DNA from: Deltaproteobacteria bacterium
GTDB taxonomy: Bacteria > Desulfobacterota > Syntrophia > Syntrophales > Smithellaceae
Length of the DNA stretch: 7,492 bases
Direction: 5' to 3'
Assembly: GCA_011046295.1 (NCBI GenBank)
Contig: DSAV01000110.1
Coordinates: forward strand, 1-7,492
Part shown: positions 1 through 6,013 of the stretch, piece after piece
Numbering within the stretch: position 1 is the stretch's first letter
Layout of the letters: every line of letters starts with the position of its first letter
Notes under the pieces: model-generated
Told to the model about the DNA's origin: nothing
The model's input: the letters and a program-made list of their open reading frames with translations, nothing else
The model's database searches: none
Translations under genes and position numbers: made by a program

Positions 1-1153
1 CTTCAGACGCGCCTATTTTTTCGGCTATGTCTTTCAGTTTCATCATTCTGTTTACTGTGACAGATTGAAAAGTAATTGATTGCTCCTTTGTTTTCGGTAA
101 ATCAAATCCATATTTTTGCGGATCTTTAATTATATGCAAGGTAGCGATAAATCTGGGGACATAGCGCGCTGTTTCTCTGGGTAAATAATTATATAAATCC
201 CAGAATCTATCAAAATAATTAATCTTCTGCCGTGAAATAACTCTGAGCACCCTTCCCTCTCCGCAATTATAAGCGGCCAATACCGTAAGCCAATCTCCGA
301 ACATTGAATGTAATTCTTTTAAATAAGCGATTGCCGCATGTGTGGATTTCACAGGATCCATACGCTCATCAATCCATTCGTCGCGGGTGAGCCCGAATTT
401 ATATCCGGTTGAAGGTATAAACTGCCACAAACCGAGAGCGCGCGCCCGGGATAATGCTTTTATCTTAAAGCCGCTTTCCACTAAGGGAAGCCATACAAAT
501 TCCTCGGGAATCCCCGCTAATTTCAATTCCCGGATAATCATCTCTTTGTAAGTCCCCGAACGCTGGTAAGATGAAATAAAAAAATCTCTCTCGGGCCCCT
601 GAAATGAACGTATTTCTTTTTCAATCGCGTCATTTAATTTTATCGGTATTTCGCCGGCTTTTCCCCTGGTAATGGATTGCTGAGCAGAATATACTGCCAA
701 TATTCTCTTCGAAATTAAAAGGCGAAGGTCATCTTTCTGGCGGGGAACTTCGGCGTTTCCGTTTGCGTCCAATAACATCGCGTACGCTTTATCCAAAGTG
801 TTTATCGTATTATCAATATCACCTCTGTCCCAGCAGTCATCTGCTTCTTCCAATAAGGCGAGTATCTTCTCCATCATTTCCTGTTCTTCAGATAATTTTT
901 CCTGAGATGAATCAGCATTATTGGCCAACGATTTAACCACTGATATTTTTTGTGCACCATCGTCCGCGTTACGCTTGCTAATTGCGATATTTTCATTTGT
1001 TTCTGTTCTTGTTTCCGGCTGCTTAATTATTTGAGCGGATTGTCCCGAGTTGTCTCTTTTATTAACAACAGATTGATTTGTCGCGCACGCGGAAATAACT
1101 ATGGCAACAAATAATATTAACACGTAAAAAGAATATTTACACTTTTTTATCAT
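1..1153 (-). CDS. mltD: MltD-like membrane-bound lytic murein transglycosylase, lipoprotein (3' end cut by window)
   Basis: This is a lytic transglycosylase (GH23/SLT fold), which cleaves the MurNAc-GlcNAc bond of peptidoglycan non-hydrolytically. In the 384 residues visible there is a basic N-terminus, a hydrophobic stretch (about residues 9-20) and a lipobox ISAC at 20-23. The residue after Cys is Ala rather than Asp, so an outer-membrane lipoprotein is expected. A polar linker (24-85) and a helical, TPR-like region (about 90-160) follow. The SLT domain runs from about 205 to 340. It has the catalytic-Glu motif VESGF (E226), then GLWQFIPSTG (241-250), DERMDP (262-267) and AAYNCGEG (293-300). 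The visible end resembles the linker before C-terminal LysM repeats in this family; any LysM would lie outside the window. The ATG at 1153 has GGGAG nine bases upstream. The gene is the last visible in the run, 46 bases after prfB. Family assignment is secure; the exact symbol is less so. Confidence 0.92.
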   Translation of the reverse strand, partial: MIKKCKYSFYVLILFVAIVISACATNQSVVNKRDNSGQSAQIIKQPETRTETNENIAISKRNADDGAQKISVVKSLANNADSSQEKLSEEQEMMEKILALLEEADDCWDRGDIDNTINTLDKAYAMLLDANGNAEVPRQKDDLRLLISKRILAVYSAQQSITRGKAGEIPIKLNDAIEKEIRSFQGPERDFFISSYQRSGTYKEMIIRELKLAGIPEEFVWLPLVESGFKIKALSRARALGLWQFIPSTGYKFGLTRDEWIDERMDPVKSTHAAIAYLKELHSMFGDWLTVLAAYNCGEGRVLRVISRQKINYFDRFWDLYNYLPRETARYVPRFIATLHIIKDPQKYGFDLPKTKEQSITFQSVTVNRMMKLKDIAEKIGASE

Positions 1154-1162
1154 CAAATACTT

Positions 1163-1167
1163 CTCCC
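1163..1167 (-). promoter_or_regulatory. Ribosome binding site of the mltD-like gene
   Basis: GGGAG on the minus strand lies nine bases before the ATG at 1153. It supports this start, which also places a complete lipoprotein signal peptide at the N-terminus. No convincing promoter is visible in the 46-base gap to prfB, so the gene is probably cotranscribed with it. Confidence 0.65.
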
Positions 1168-1199
1168 GGGTTATTCATTATTCATAATCAATAATATCG

Positions 1200-2331
1200 T
1201 TATTTTATTTTTTTACCATATTGCAAGTCTCGGCCTGATATGTCCATCAAATAAGCCTGAATGAACTCATCGATATCGCCATCCATGACTCTCCCCGCGT
1301 CGCCGATTTCCAGGTTCGTCCGATGGTCTTTTACCATTTTGTATGGATGCAGGATATAAGATCGTATCTGGCTTCCCCAGGCAATGTCCTTTTTGGATTT
1401 ATTTTCTTCGTTTAACTTTTCATTTTTCATCTGTAATTCGCGCTCATACAGCCTCGATTTTAAATATTTTATCGCCATCGCTTTGTTTTTATGCTGCGAA
1501 CGTTCATTCTGACATTGAACTACTATACCGGTAGGCAAATGGGTTATTCTAACCGCGGAATCTGTTTTATTTACGTGCTGGCCTCCTTTACCGCCGGCGC
1601 GAAAAGTATCGATACGCAGATCATCGTCATTTATTTCTATTTTGATTTCATCATCAATTTCCGGATAAACAAAAACAGAAGCAAAAGAGGTATGGCGACG
1701 CGCACCGGCGTCAAAAGGCGATATTCTAACCAGACGGTGAATGCCTATTTCAGCTTTTGCGTAACCGTACGCGTAGGGACCTTCGAGAGTAAAAGATACG
1801 CTTTTAATACCCGCTTCGTCACCTGGCTGTAAATCAATGACTTTGGTTATAAACTTTTTCTTCTCTGCCCAGCGCAAATACATGCGTAGAAGCATCTCCG
1901 CCCAGTCCTGCGCTTCCGTACCGCCGGCGCCGGCGTGAATTGATATGATGGCGTCCATAGGATCTTGTTCGCTGGAAAGCATCATTTTCAATTCTTCCTG
2001 CCCCACCTCAGCTTCCAGCTCATCAAGCTCGGCGTTTAATTCATCCATGACCGCCTGGTCTTTTTCCTGCCAGGCAAGACTCCAGAGATTTTCTATATCG
2101 TCTATTTGATTAGAGAATTTCCTCCATTTGTCCAAAGACTCTGTCAGTTTTGTTTTTTTTTGCAGTACTTCTTTTGCGTTTGCCTGATTCTCCCAAAAAT
2201 CACTTTTTAAGGAAAGTATCTCCAAATCTTTTATTTTCAATTCCAGTTCTTTAACGTCAAAGACATTCCCCGATATAGGCGATTCTTTTTTTCAAGCTGC
2301 TTATCGATTCCTGAATGTTTTCGGTAGCCAT
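1200..2331 (-). CDS. prfB: Peptide chain release factor 2 (RF2), expressed by programmed +1 frameshift
   Basis: RF2 recognises UGA and UAA in the ribosomal A site and triggers peptidyl-tRNA hydrolysis. The gene is in two frames. Twenty-four codons from ATG 2331 read MATENIQESI... and end in CTT, followed by in-frame TGA at 2259-2257. Skipping one base gives GAC (Asp) and 352 residues to the TAA at 1200, so the product is 376 aa. By recall E. coli RF2 is about 365 aa. With the shifted protein numbered from ATG 2331, the RF2-specific tripeptide anticodon SPF is at 204-206. The catalytic GGQ is at 249-251 within RAGGKGGQHVNKTDSAVRI. SPF, rather than the PAT-type motif of RF1, identifies RF2. The N-terminal helical domain (about 1-110) contains the family motif SDFWENQ. 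A strong AGGAGG lies eight bases before the ATG. The gene overlaps lnt by 31 bases. RF2 scarcity favours frameshifting at the TGA, giving autoregulation; this is known for the family and inferred here. Confidence 0.96.
2256..2271 (-). promoter_or_regulatory. Programmed +1 frameshift site of prfB (RF2 autoregulation)
   Basis: On the minus strand the site reads GGGGAATGTCTTTGAC. The slippery CTT (2262-2260) is followed by in-frame TGA (2259-2257) and then C, which is the canonical RF2 recoding signal and a weak termination context. GGGG (2271-2268) can act as the internal Shine-Dalgarno-like stimulator. It ends five bases before CTT, against three in E. coli (AGGGGGTAT before CTT). The downstream frame begins GAC GTT AAA GAA and runs straight into the conserved RF2 body. 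The recoding role is established for the family; the efficiency here is unknown. Confidence 0.95.
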
Positions 2332-3896
2332 TTTACAAACCTCCTTCTCCAGTTCAATATAATAAAAATAACAAAGACAATAAAACATATTACAACAAAT
2401 ATATCACCATGGCGAGCATAAAAAGTTTCTATCTTTGTAAACTTCACATGTCCCCTTAACGCGTCAGCCTCAAAAATTTCCGTTTGGGAAACTATCCTGC
2501 CTGTGGGATCAACAATCCCGGAAATTCCGGTATTGGCCGCCCTGATCATATATAACCTTGTTTCAACCGCGCGAAACAAGGCCATCGAGAAATGCTGATA
2601 TGGAGCGGAAGTCGGACCAAACCACGCGTCGTTGGTGATATTAACAAGTAAATCGGCAGATTTATTTTTATAAATTCTTGCCGCGTGAGGCAATATTCCT
2701 TCGTAACAGATTAGAACACCCATTTTTTTGTCTTCCATAAATAACGGCTGATAGGTTTCACCGGAGCTGAAATCACCAATTCCTTCAGTCAGTTTTTTGA
2801 TAAATGGAAAAATGGTTCTCATCGGCACATATTCGCCATAGGGAACAAGGTGTACTTTGTCATATCTTCCTTCAATTGCGCCCTCGGGCGAAAGCAAATA
2901 AGCACTGTTTAAAAAAGATGTGCCTTGTCTGCTTCGTATAAAGTTAACTGCTCCGAAAAGAAACCATGACTTTGTTTCTTTAGGCAGGTTATTTACCTGT
3001 TCTCTCATAAAACTGTCCTGCTGATAATTAAAAGGCAAGGCGGTTTCCGGCCACACAATCAAACCACCGTCTTGAGGCGAATTTTGAATAGAAAGATCAA
3101 GATAAGTATTAATTATTTTTGATTGAGAAAGTTCATCCCATTTTACGGATTGATCAATATTCCCCTGTATCAGAGAGACCTCGATGCCCGGCGCGTCATT
3201 CATCGATTCGCGCACATTCTCGATGCGGAAATAGCCGTAGATATAGATGGAACTTAAAATCAAGAAAAGCGTTAACGCTGATAAGAAGGCGCTTTTAGTT
3301 CTTTTTACCAACAAGGTAAATATTACCGCGTTAACGGCGACAATGATAAAAGATAATCCAAATACGCCAAAAATGTCGGCAAACTGAATAAAATAAGCAT
3401 TCAGATACTGCGAATATCCGAGATTCTCCCAGGGAAATCCGGTAAATAAATATGATTTTAAATATTCTAAGGATACCCAAAGCGCGGGAACCACTAAGCA
3501 AAAGTAATTTTTGTCCCGCAAAGAATAAACACCAGCCGCGAATAATGCGATATATATACTCAGGTAACATACCAAAAGCAGCATGATAATAATTCCCAAA
3601 TACAATGGCAGATAACCGTAATTCACGACTACGTAAGTAATCCAGTAAACTATCCCCACGTATCCGGCAATCCCGGTAATAAAACCAAGAACAAGCGCCC
3701 GCTTAAATGACTGCGATTTTTGAACCGCGAAAAAAAGCGGTATTAAAGCAAACCACGCCATGCGCCCAAAGCCATGTTTGGGAAATGCCAAAAAAAGAAA
3801 TAATCCGCTTATTACAGCTAAAATAATTTCATTTTCTGTTATTTGATATTTTATCGTGGAAAGAAATTTGTCCGTGGCATTGATTTTACTTTTCAT
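2301..3896 (-). CDS. lnt: Apolipoprotein N-acyltransferase
   Basis: Lnt transfers an acyl chain from a phospholipid to the amino group of the diacylglyceryl-Cys of apolipoproteins, on the outer face of the inner membrane. From ATG 3896 the protein has 531 residues. The N-terminal half has about seven hydrophobic segments between residues 22 and 222. It is followed by a periplasmic CN-hydrolase (nitrilase-like) domain (about 237-490) and a last membrane segment (about 497-515) ending in a basic tail. The expected Glu-Lys-Cys triad is present: WPETALPF (E284), GRYDKVHLVP (K347) and LICYEG (C397), followed by VNITNDAWFG. The frame is open further up to a TTG at 3923 (540 aa). I prefer the ATG because it overlaps the corC end by only 11 bases and needs no rare start, but neither has a strong Shine-Dalgarno. 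Translational coupling to corC is likely. The 3' end overlaps prfB by 31 bases. The function call is firm; the start is moderate. Confidence 0.95.
   Translation of the reverse strand: MKSKINATDKFLSTIKYQITENEIILAVISGLFLFLAFPKHGFGRMAWFALIPLFFAVQKSQSFKRALVLGFITGIAGYVGIVYWITYVVVNYGYLPLYLGIIIMLLLVCYLSIYIALFAAGVYSLRDKNYFCLVVPALWVSLEYLKSYLFTGFPWENLGYSQYLNAYFIQFADIFGVFGLSFIIVAVNAVIFTLLVKRTKSAFLSALTLFLILSSIYIYGYFRIENVRESMNDAPGIEVSLIQGNIDQSVKWDELSQSKIINTYLDLSIQNSPQDGGLIVWPETALPFNYQQDSFMREQVNNLPKETKSWFLFGAVNFIRSRQGTSFLNSAYLLSPEGAIEGRYDKVHLVPYGEYVPMRTIFPFIKKLTEGIGDFSSGETYQPLFMEDKKMGVLICYEGILPHAARIYKNKSADLLVNITNDAWFGPTSAPYQHFSMALFRAVETRLYMIRAANTGISGIVDPTGRIVSQTEIFEADALRGHVKFTKIETFYARHGDIFVVICFIVFVIFIILNWRRRFVKWLPKTFRNR
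2340..2345 (-). promoter_or_regulatory. Strong Shine-Dalgarno of prfB, inside lnt
   Basis: AGGAGG, preceded by another A, lies eight bases before the prfB ATG at 2331. It is the best ribosome binding site in the window and decides the prfB start. It lies within the last codons of lnt, so ribosomes finishing lnt pass through it. Confidence 0.85.
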
Positions 3897-4710
3897 TTTC
3901 GCCGCCGGTAATTGGCCTTTCAATGCGAACTTTTTTTATGCTGCGTTCGTCCGCGTTTTCTATGGTGATATCCAGCCCTTGAATTTCGTAATGTTCGCCA
4001 ATTAAGGGTATTTTCTTTGTTGTATCGAGAATCATCCCGCTGATTGTTTCATATCTTCCTTTTTCCAACTCGATATTTAAATATTCTTCAATTTTCTCGA
4101 CTTGGGTTCTGCCGTCAACCATTAATGAACCATCCGATGATAAAATTATTTCTTCGTCGCTTCCCTCGCTATCATGTTCATCGCGTATTTCACCGACAAT
4201 TTCCTCCAGCAGATCTTCGAGCGTAACCAATCCGGAGGTTCCGCCATACTCATCAATAACTATCGCTATGTGCTTTTTATTTTCTTTAAGCTCATAAAAT
4301 AACAAATGGGTATTTTTTGTTTCGGGGATATAATACGGCTTCGTCAATTGCCCCAATATATCTTTTTTTGTTAAATCCTGTGACCAGAATTTCAACAAAT
4401 CTTTCACATTAAGAATGCCTACAATATTATCTATCGTGCCTTGATATACGGGTATGCGGGTGTGCATGGATTCCATCGCCTGCTCGATGATTTCCTGGGT
4501 TTTCGCATCTGCGCTTACGGCGACCATTTTTGTGCGTGGAATCATTATTTCCCTGACAAGGGTATGGGCAAATTCAAGAATATTATCTATCATTTCCCGA
4601 GAGGAATAATCGAGAACGCCGCTTTTTTGCGCTCGATTTAAAATTGAATTAATTCTATTTATTATATATTTCTTATCGCGCCAGAAAAAAAGTTTGGAGA
4701 TAATCTTCAT
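3886..4710 (-). CDS. corC: CorC/HlyC-family CBS-domain protein (YbeX-like)
   Basis: This 274-residue soluble protein belongs to the CorC/HlyC family. After a short N-terminal region comes REIMIPRTKM (53-62), which opens a CBS-pair (about 56-178). The second CBS repeat carries DEYGGTSGLVTLEDLLEEI (153-171), a family hallmark. A C-terminal CorC_HlyC domain (about 190-268) follows. There is no DUF21/CNNM membrane domain, so it matches the short cytosolic CorC/YbeX type and not the long membrane-bound HlyC-like proteins. The family has been tied to Mg2+/Co2+ efflux and, in E. coli, to ribosome metabolism; the role here is inferred from family. Its place just upstream of lnt mirrors the E. coli ybeX-lnt order. 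It starts 26 bases after the radical SAM stop. The ATG at 4710 has no clear Shine-Dalgarno: the nearest AAGG is about 17 bases away. Confidence 0.93.
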   Translation of the reverse strand: MKIISKLFFWRDKKYIINRINSILNRAQKSGVLDYSSREMIDNILEFAHTLVREIMIPRTKMVAVSADAKTQEIIEQAMESMHTRIPVYQGTIDNIVGILNVKDLLKFWSQDLTKKDILGQLTKPYYIPETKNTHLLFYELKENKKHIAIVIDEYGGTSGLVTLEDLLEEIVGEIRDEHDSEGSDEEIILSSDGSLMVDGRTQVEKIEEYLNIELEKGRYETISGMILDTTKKIPLIGEHYEIQGLDITIENADERSIKKVRIERPITGGENEK

Positions 4711-4736
4711 GATCGCTAAATTAATAACCTTATTAT

Positions 4737-5609
4737 TTATAATCCTCTTAAATATTCCGGTCTAATTTTACTTGAATCCTTCTCTTCTATCACGGAACTT
4801 ATCATTTTCAATATTTTCTCTTTTTGCCTGGGCAAAAACGCCCTGATCGGGAAATAATTTGAAGCGTGATTGGAAGTAAAGTAGCAATTTGTAAAATTAG
4901 CGTTGGCAATTATCAGATAGAGTTCTTTTATATAACCAAACGTATCCGGCATGACAAATTTCCCGGCAATATACTCATCATAAAGAGGGGTATCGGGAAT
5001 AAGCATTAAAGTTAAAGCTCCCGCATAATCCGGGTCTAGATCGGTGAGAATTTTGGCGGTATCCAAAGCGTGTTCAACGCTCTTTTCAATTCCGCCCACG
5101 CCCAGCAAAACAGTGACAGAAAGCATTATTCCCGCTTCTTTCACGCGGCGCCCAGCTTCGACCATTTGTTCGTAAGTCACGCCTTTATGAATCTTTTCCA
5201 ATAATTGAGAATTGCCGGTTTCTACCCCCAAATAAATCATCTTTAAACCCATGCCGCGAAGTTTTCTCAAATCATCTACGGATTTTCTGAGAATACTTTT
5301 CGCGTTGGCGTACGTTGAAATTCTCTCAATATTCGGCAAACTTTCATTTATCAAGCCGATTATCTCTTCGAGCCTCGGCTGGGGTATAATCAGCGCGTCG
5401 CCATCACACAGGAACACTTTTTCCACACCTTTGTAATTCCGGGCTTCTTGCAGATCCTTCTTAATAATTTCCAGTGGTTTTATTTTGAATTTCTTTTGCC
5501 GGTAGGTTGCGCAAAATGTGCACTTATTATGTGAACAGCCCACTGTAACCTGCAATAAAAGGCTGTAGGCTTCGCTGGGCGGCCTGATGATAAATCCTTC
5601 ATAATCCAT
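4737..5609 (-). CDS. Uncharacterised radical SAM protein, CX4CX2C type
   Basis: This 290-residue protein is a radical SAM enzyme: it should bind a [4Fe-4S] cluster and split S-adenosylmethionine to start radical chemistry. The cluster motif is GCSHNKCTFC, with C25, C30 and C33. The spacing is CX4CX2C, not the canonical CX3CX2C. LCDGDAL (67-73) sits where the family's SAM-amino-group strand is expected, and YLGVETG (126-132) and LSVTVLLGVGG (163-173) fit later barrel strands. The C-terminal part has SNHASNYFP (246-254) and ends RPEYLRGL. I recall the N-terminal RPPSEAYSLLLQVTVGCSHNKC pattern and these C-terminal motifs (the pattern runs from residue 9 to 30) from a widespread family without assigned substrate. 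No extra cysteine-rich auxiliary-cluster domain is visible. The ATG at 5609 fits the conserved N-terminus, but the only GGGAG is about 17 bases away. It heads the five-gene run, after its own promoter. Substrate unknown. Confidence 0.88.
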   Translation of the reverse strand: MDYEGFIIRPPSEAYSLLLQVTVGCSHNKCTFCATYRQKKFKIKPLEIIKKDLQEARNYKGVEKVFLCDGDALIIPQPRLEEIIGLINESLPNIERISTYANAKSILRKSVDDLRKLRGMGLKMIYLGVETGNSQLLEKIHKGVTYEQMVEAGRRVKEAGIMLSVTVLLGVGGIEKSVEHALDTAKILTDLDPDYAGALTLMLIPDTPLYDEYIAGKFVMPDTFGYIKELYLIIANANFTNCYFTSNHASNYFPIRAFLPRQKEKILKMISSVIEEKDSSKIRPEYLRGL

Positions 5610-5648
5610 ATTTTTTTGTCTTTTACTCCCACTTTAAGCAAATTAAAT

Positions 5649-5665
5649 TAATGTTATCAACATTA
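5649..5665. promoter_or_regulatory. Candidate operator: 7-3-7 palindrome over the operon promoter
   Basis: The plus strand reads TAATGTT-ATC-AACATTA, a perfect 7-base inverted repeat with a 3-base centre. It overlaps the -10 box at 5662-5667 and covers the expected transcription start near 5655. A repressor site is inferred from position and symmetry only. In an AT-rich stretch chance is possible, and the palindrome does not match a named operator that I recognise. Confidence 0.4.
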
Positions 5666-5667
5666 TA
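5662..5667 (-). promoter_or_regulatory. -10 box (TATAAT) of the radical SAM-corC-lnt-prfB-mltD run
   Basis: A perfect TATAAT on the minus strand lies about 53 bases before the radical SAM ATG, directly downstream of the tRNA terminator. No good -35 is seen at 17 bases; TTGCTT at 15 bases is the nearest candidate. A promoter here is expected because the terminator isolates the next operon. Confidence 0.55.
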
Positions 5668-5698
5668 CGAATGGAGGATAAAAAGCAAGCAGTTGAAT

Positions 5699-5729
5699 AA
5701 AAAAAGGGAGCCGGTTGTTGCCGACTCCC
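5699..5729 (-). terminator. Intrinsic terminator after tRNA-Asp
   Basis: On the minus strand GGGAGTCGG (5729-5721), loop CAACAA, and CCGGCTCCC (5714-5706) form a 9-bp stem with one G-U pair. A run of seven T (5705-5699) follows at once. The other strand has no comparable T run, so it acts in one direction. It starts 11 bases after the CCA end of tRNA-Asp and separates the tRNAs from the radical SAM operon. Confidence 0.92.
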
Positions 5730-5739
5730 TAAGATTTTC

Positions 5740-5816
5740 TGGCGGGGCCGATGGGACTCGAACCCACGCCCTCCGGCGTGACAGGCCGGCGTTATAACCA
5801 ACTTAACTACGACCCC
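5740..5816 (-). tRNA. tRNA-Asp (anticodon GTC)
   Basis: This 77-base gene folds as a complete cloverleaf. The acceptor stem is GGGGTCG/CGGCCCC with one U-G pair. The D stem is GTTA/TAAC with a 9-base loop. The anticodon stem is CCGGC/GCCGG with loop CTGTCAC, giving anticodon GTC. The variable loop has 5 bases, and the T stem is GTGGG/CCCAT with loop TTCGAGT. The discriminator is G and CCA is encoded. It lies 45 bases downstream of tRNA-Val and 11 bases before an intrinsic terminator, so the pair is probably one transcript. Confidence 0.97.
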
Positions 5817-5861
5817 AAAAAATCTTTTATATACATACTGCTTTTCAAAAAAACTTATCAA

Positions 5862-5937
5862 TGGTAGGCGGAACAGGACTCGAACCTGTGACATCCACGG
5901 TGTAAGCGTGGCGCTCTCCCAGCTGAGCTACCCGCCC
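5862..5937 (-). tRNA. tRNA-Val (anticodon TAC)
   Basis: This 76-base gene folds as a cloverleaf. The acceptor strands are GGGCGGG and TCCGCCT, with G-U pairs at both ends (1-72 and 7-66). The D stem is GCTC/GAGC. The anticodon stem is CCACG/CGTGG with loop CTTACAC, giving anticodon TAC. The variable loop has 5 bases, and the T stem is ACAGG/CCTGT with loop TTCGAGT. The discriminator is A and CCA is encoded. It is first in the Val-Asp pair, behind a promoter at 5964-5992. Confidence 0.96.
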
Positions 5938-5963
5938 GCAATTGCCTAAAAAACAATTTGAGG

Positions 5964-5992
5964 CTTCTAACAACATTGACATTTCTTGTCAA
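5964..5992 (-). promoter_or_regulatory. Sigma70-type promoter of the tRNA-Val-tRNA-Asp unit
   Basis: On the minus strand a perfect -35 TTGACA (5992-5987) is followed after exactly 17 bases by a -10-like TAGAAG (5969-5964). Transcription would start near 5957, about 20 bases before the tRNA-Val 5' end, a normal leader for RNase P processing. The site sits between the lon stop and the first tRNA. Confidence 0.72.
5976..5992. repeat. 6-5-6 inverted repeat containing the -35 box
   Basis: TTGACA-TTTCT-TGTCAA on the plus strand is a perfect inverted repeat with a 5-base centre. One arm is the -35 of the tRNA promoter. It may be a protein-binding site, or chance symmetry of the TTGACA box. Confidence 0.35.
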
Positions 5993-6013
5993 GTTCTAAA
6001 AAATGAATCCGCT

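Noticed and set aside
342..551. 69-aa open frame on the plus strand
   Set aside because: It is antisense to the transglycosylase catalytic region and has no support of its own.
1171..1184. Tandem copy of the 7-mer TTATTCA before the mltD-like gene
   Set aside because: Two copies only, in an AT-rich gap of 46 bases; this is expected by chance.
1491..1832. 113-aa open frame on the plus strand
   Set aside because: It is antisense to the conserved RF2 core, and its translation shows no recognisable domain. It is a shadow of prfB.
3897..3923. TTG at 3923 as the lnt start (540 aa)
   Set aside because: Possible, but it increases the overlap with corC to 38 bases and uses a rarer start. The added nine residues show no family feature.
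5817..5861. A second promoter in the tRNA spacer (TTGATA and TATATA)
   Set aside because: The spacing is 22 bases, and other hexamer pairs match poorly. The AT-rich spacer is better read as a processing linker.
5643..5894. 83-aa open frame on the minus strand
   Set aside because: It runs through both tRNA genes and the terminator; the HAGGRGFESHRP-like peptide is a familiar artefact of translating tRNA sequence.
5943..5963. GCCT...AGGC hairpin between lon and tRNA-Val as a lon terminator
   Set aside because: The stem is only four pairs with a long loop, and it lies in the tRNA leader downstream of the promoter; the T run is in the loop rather than after the stem.
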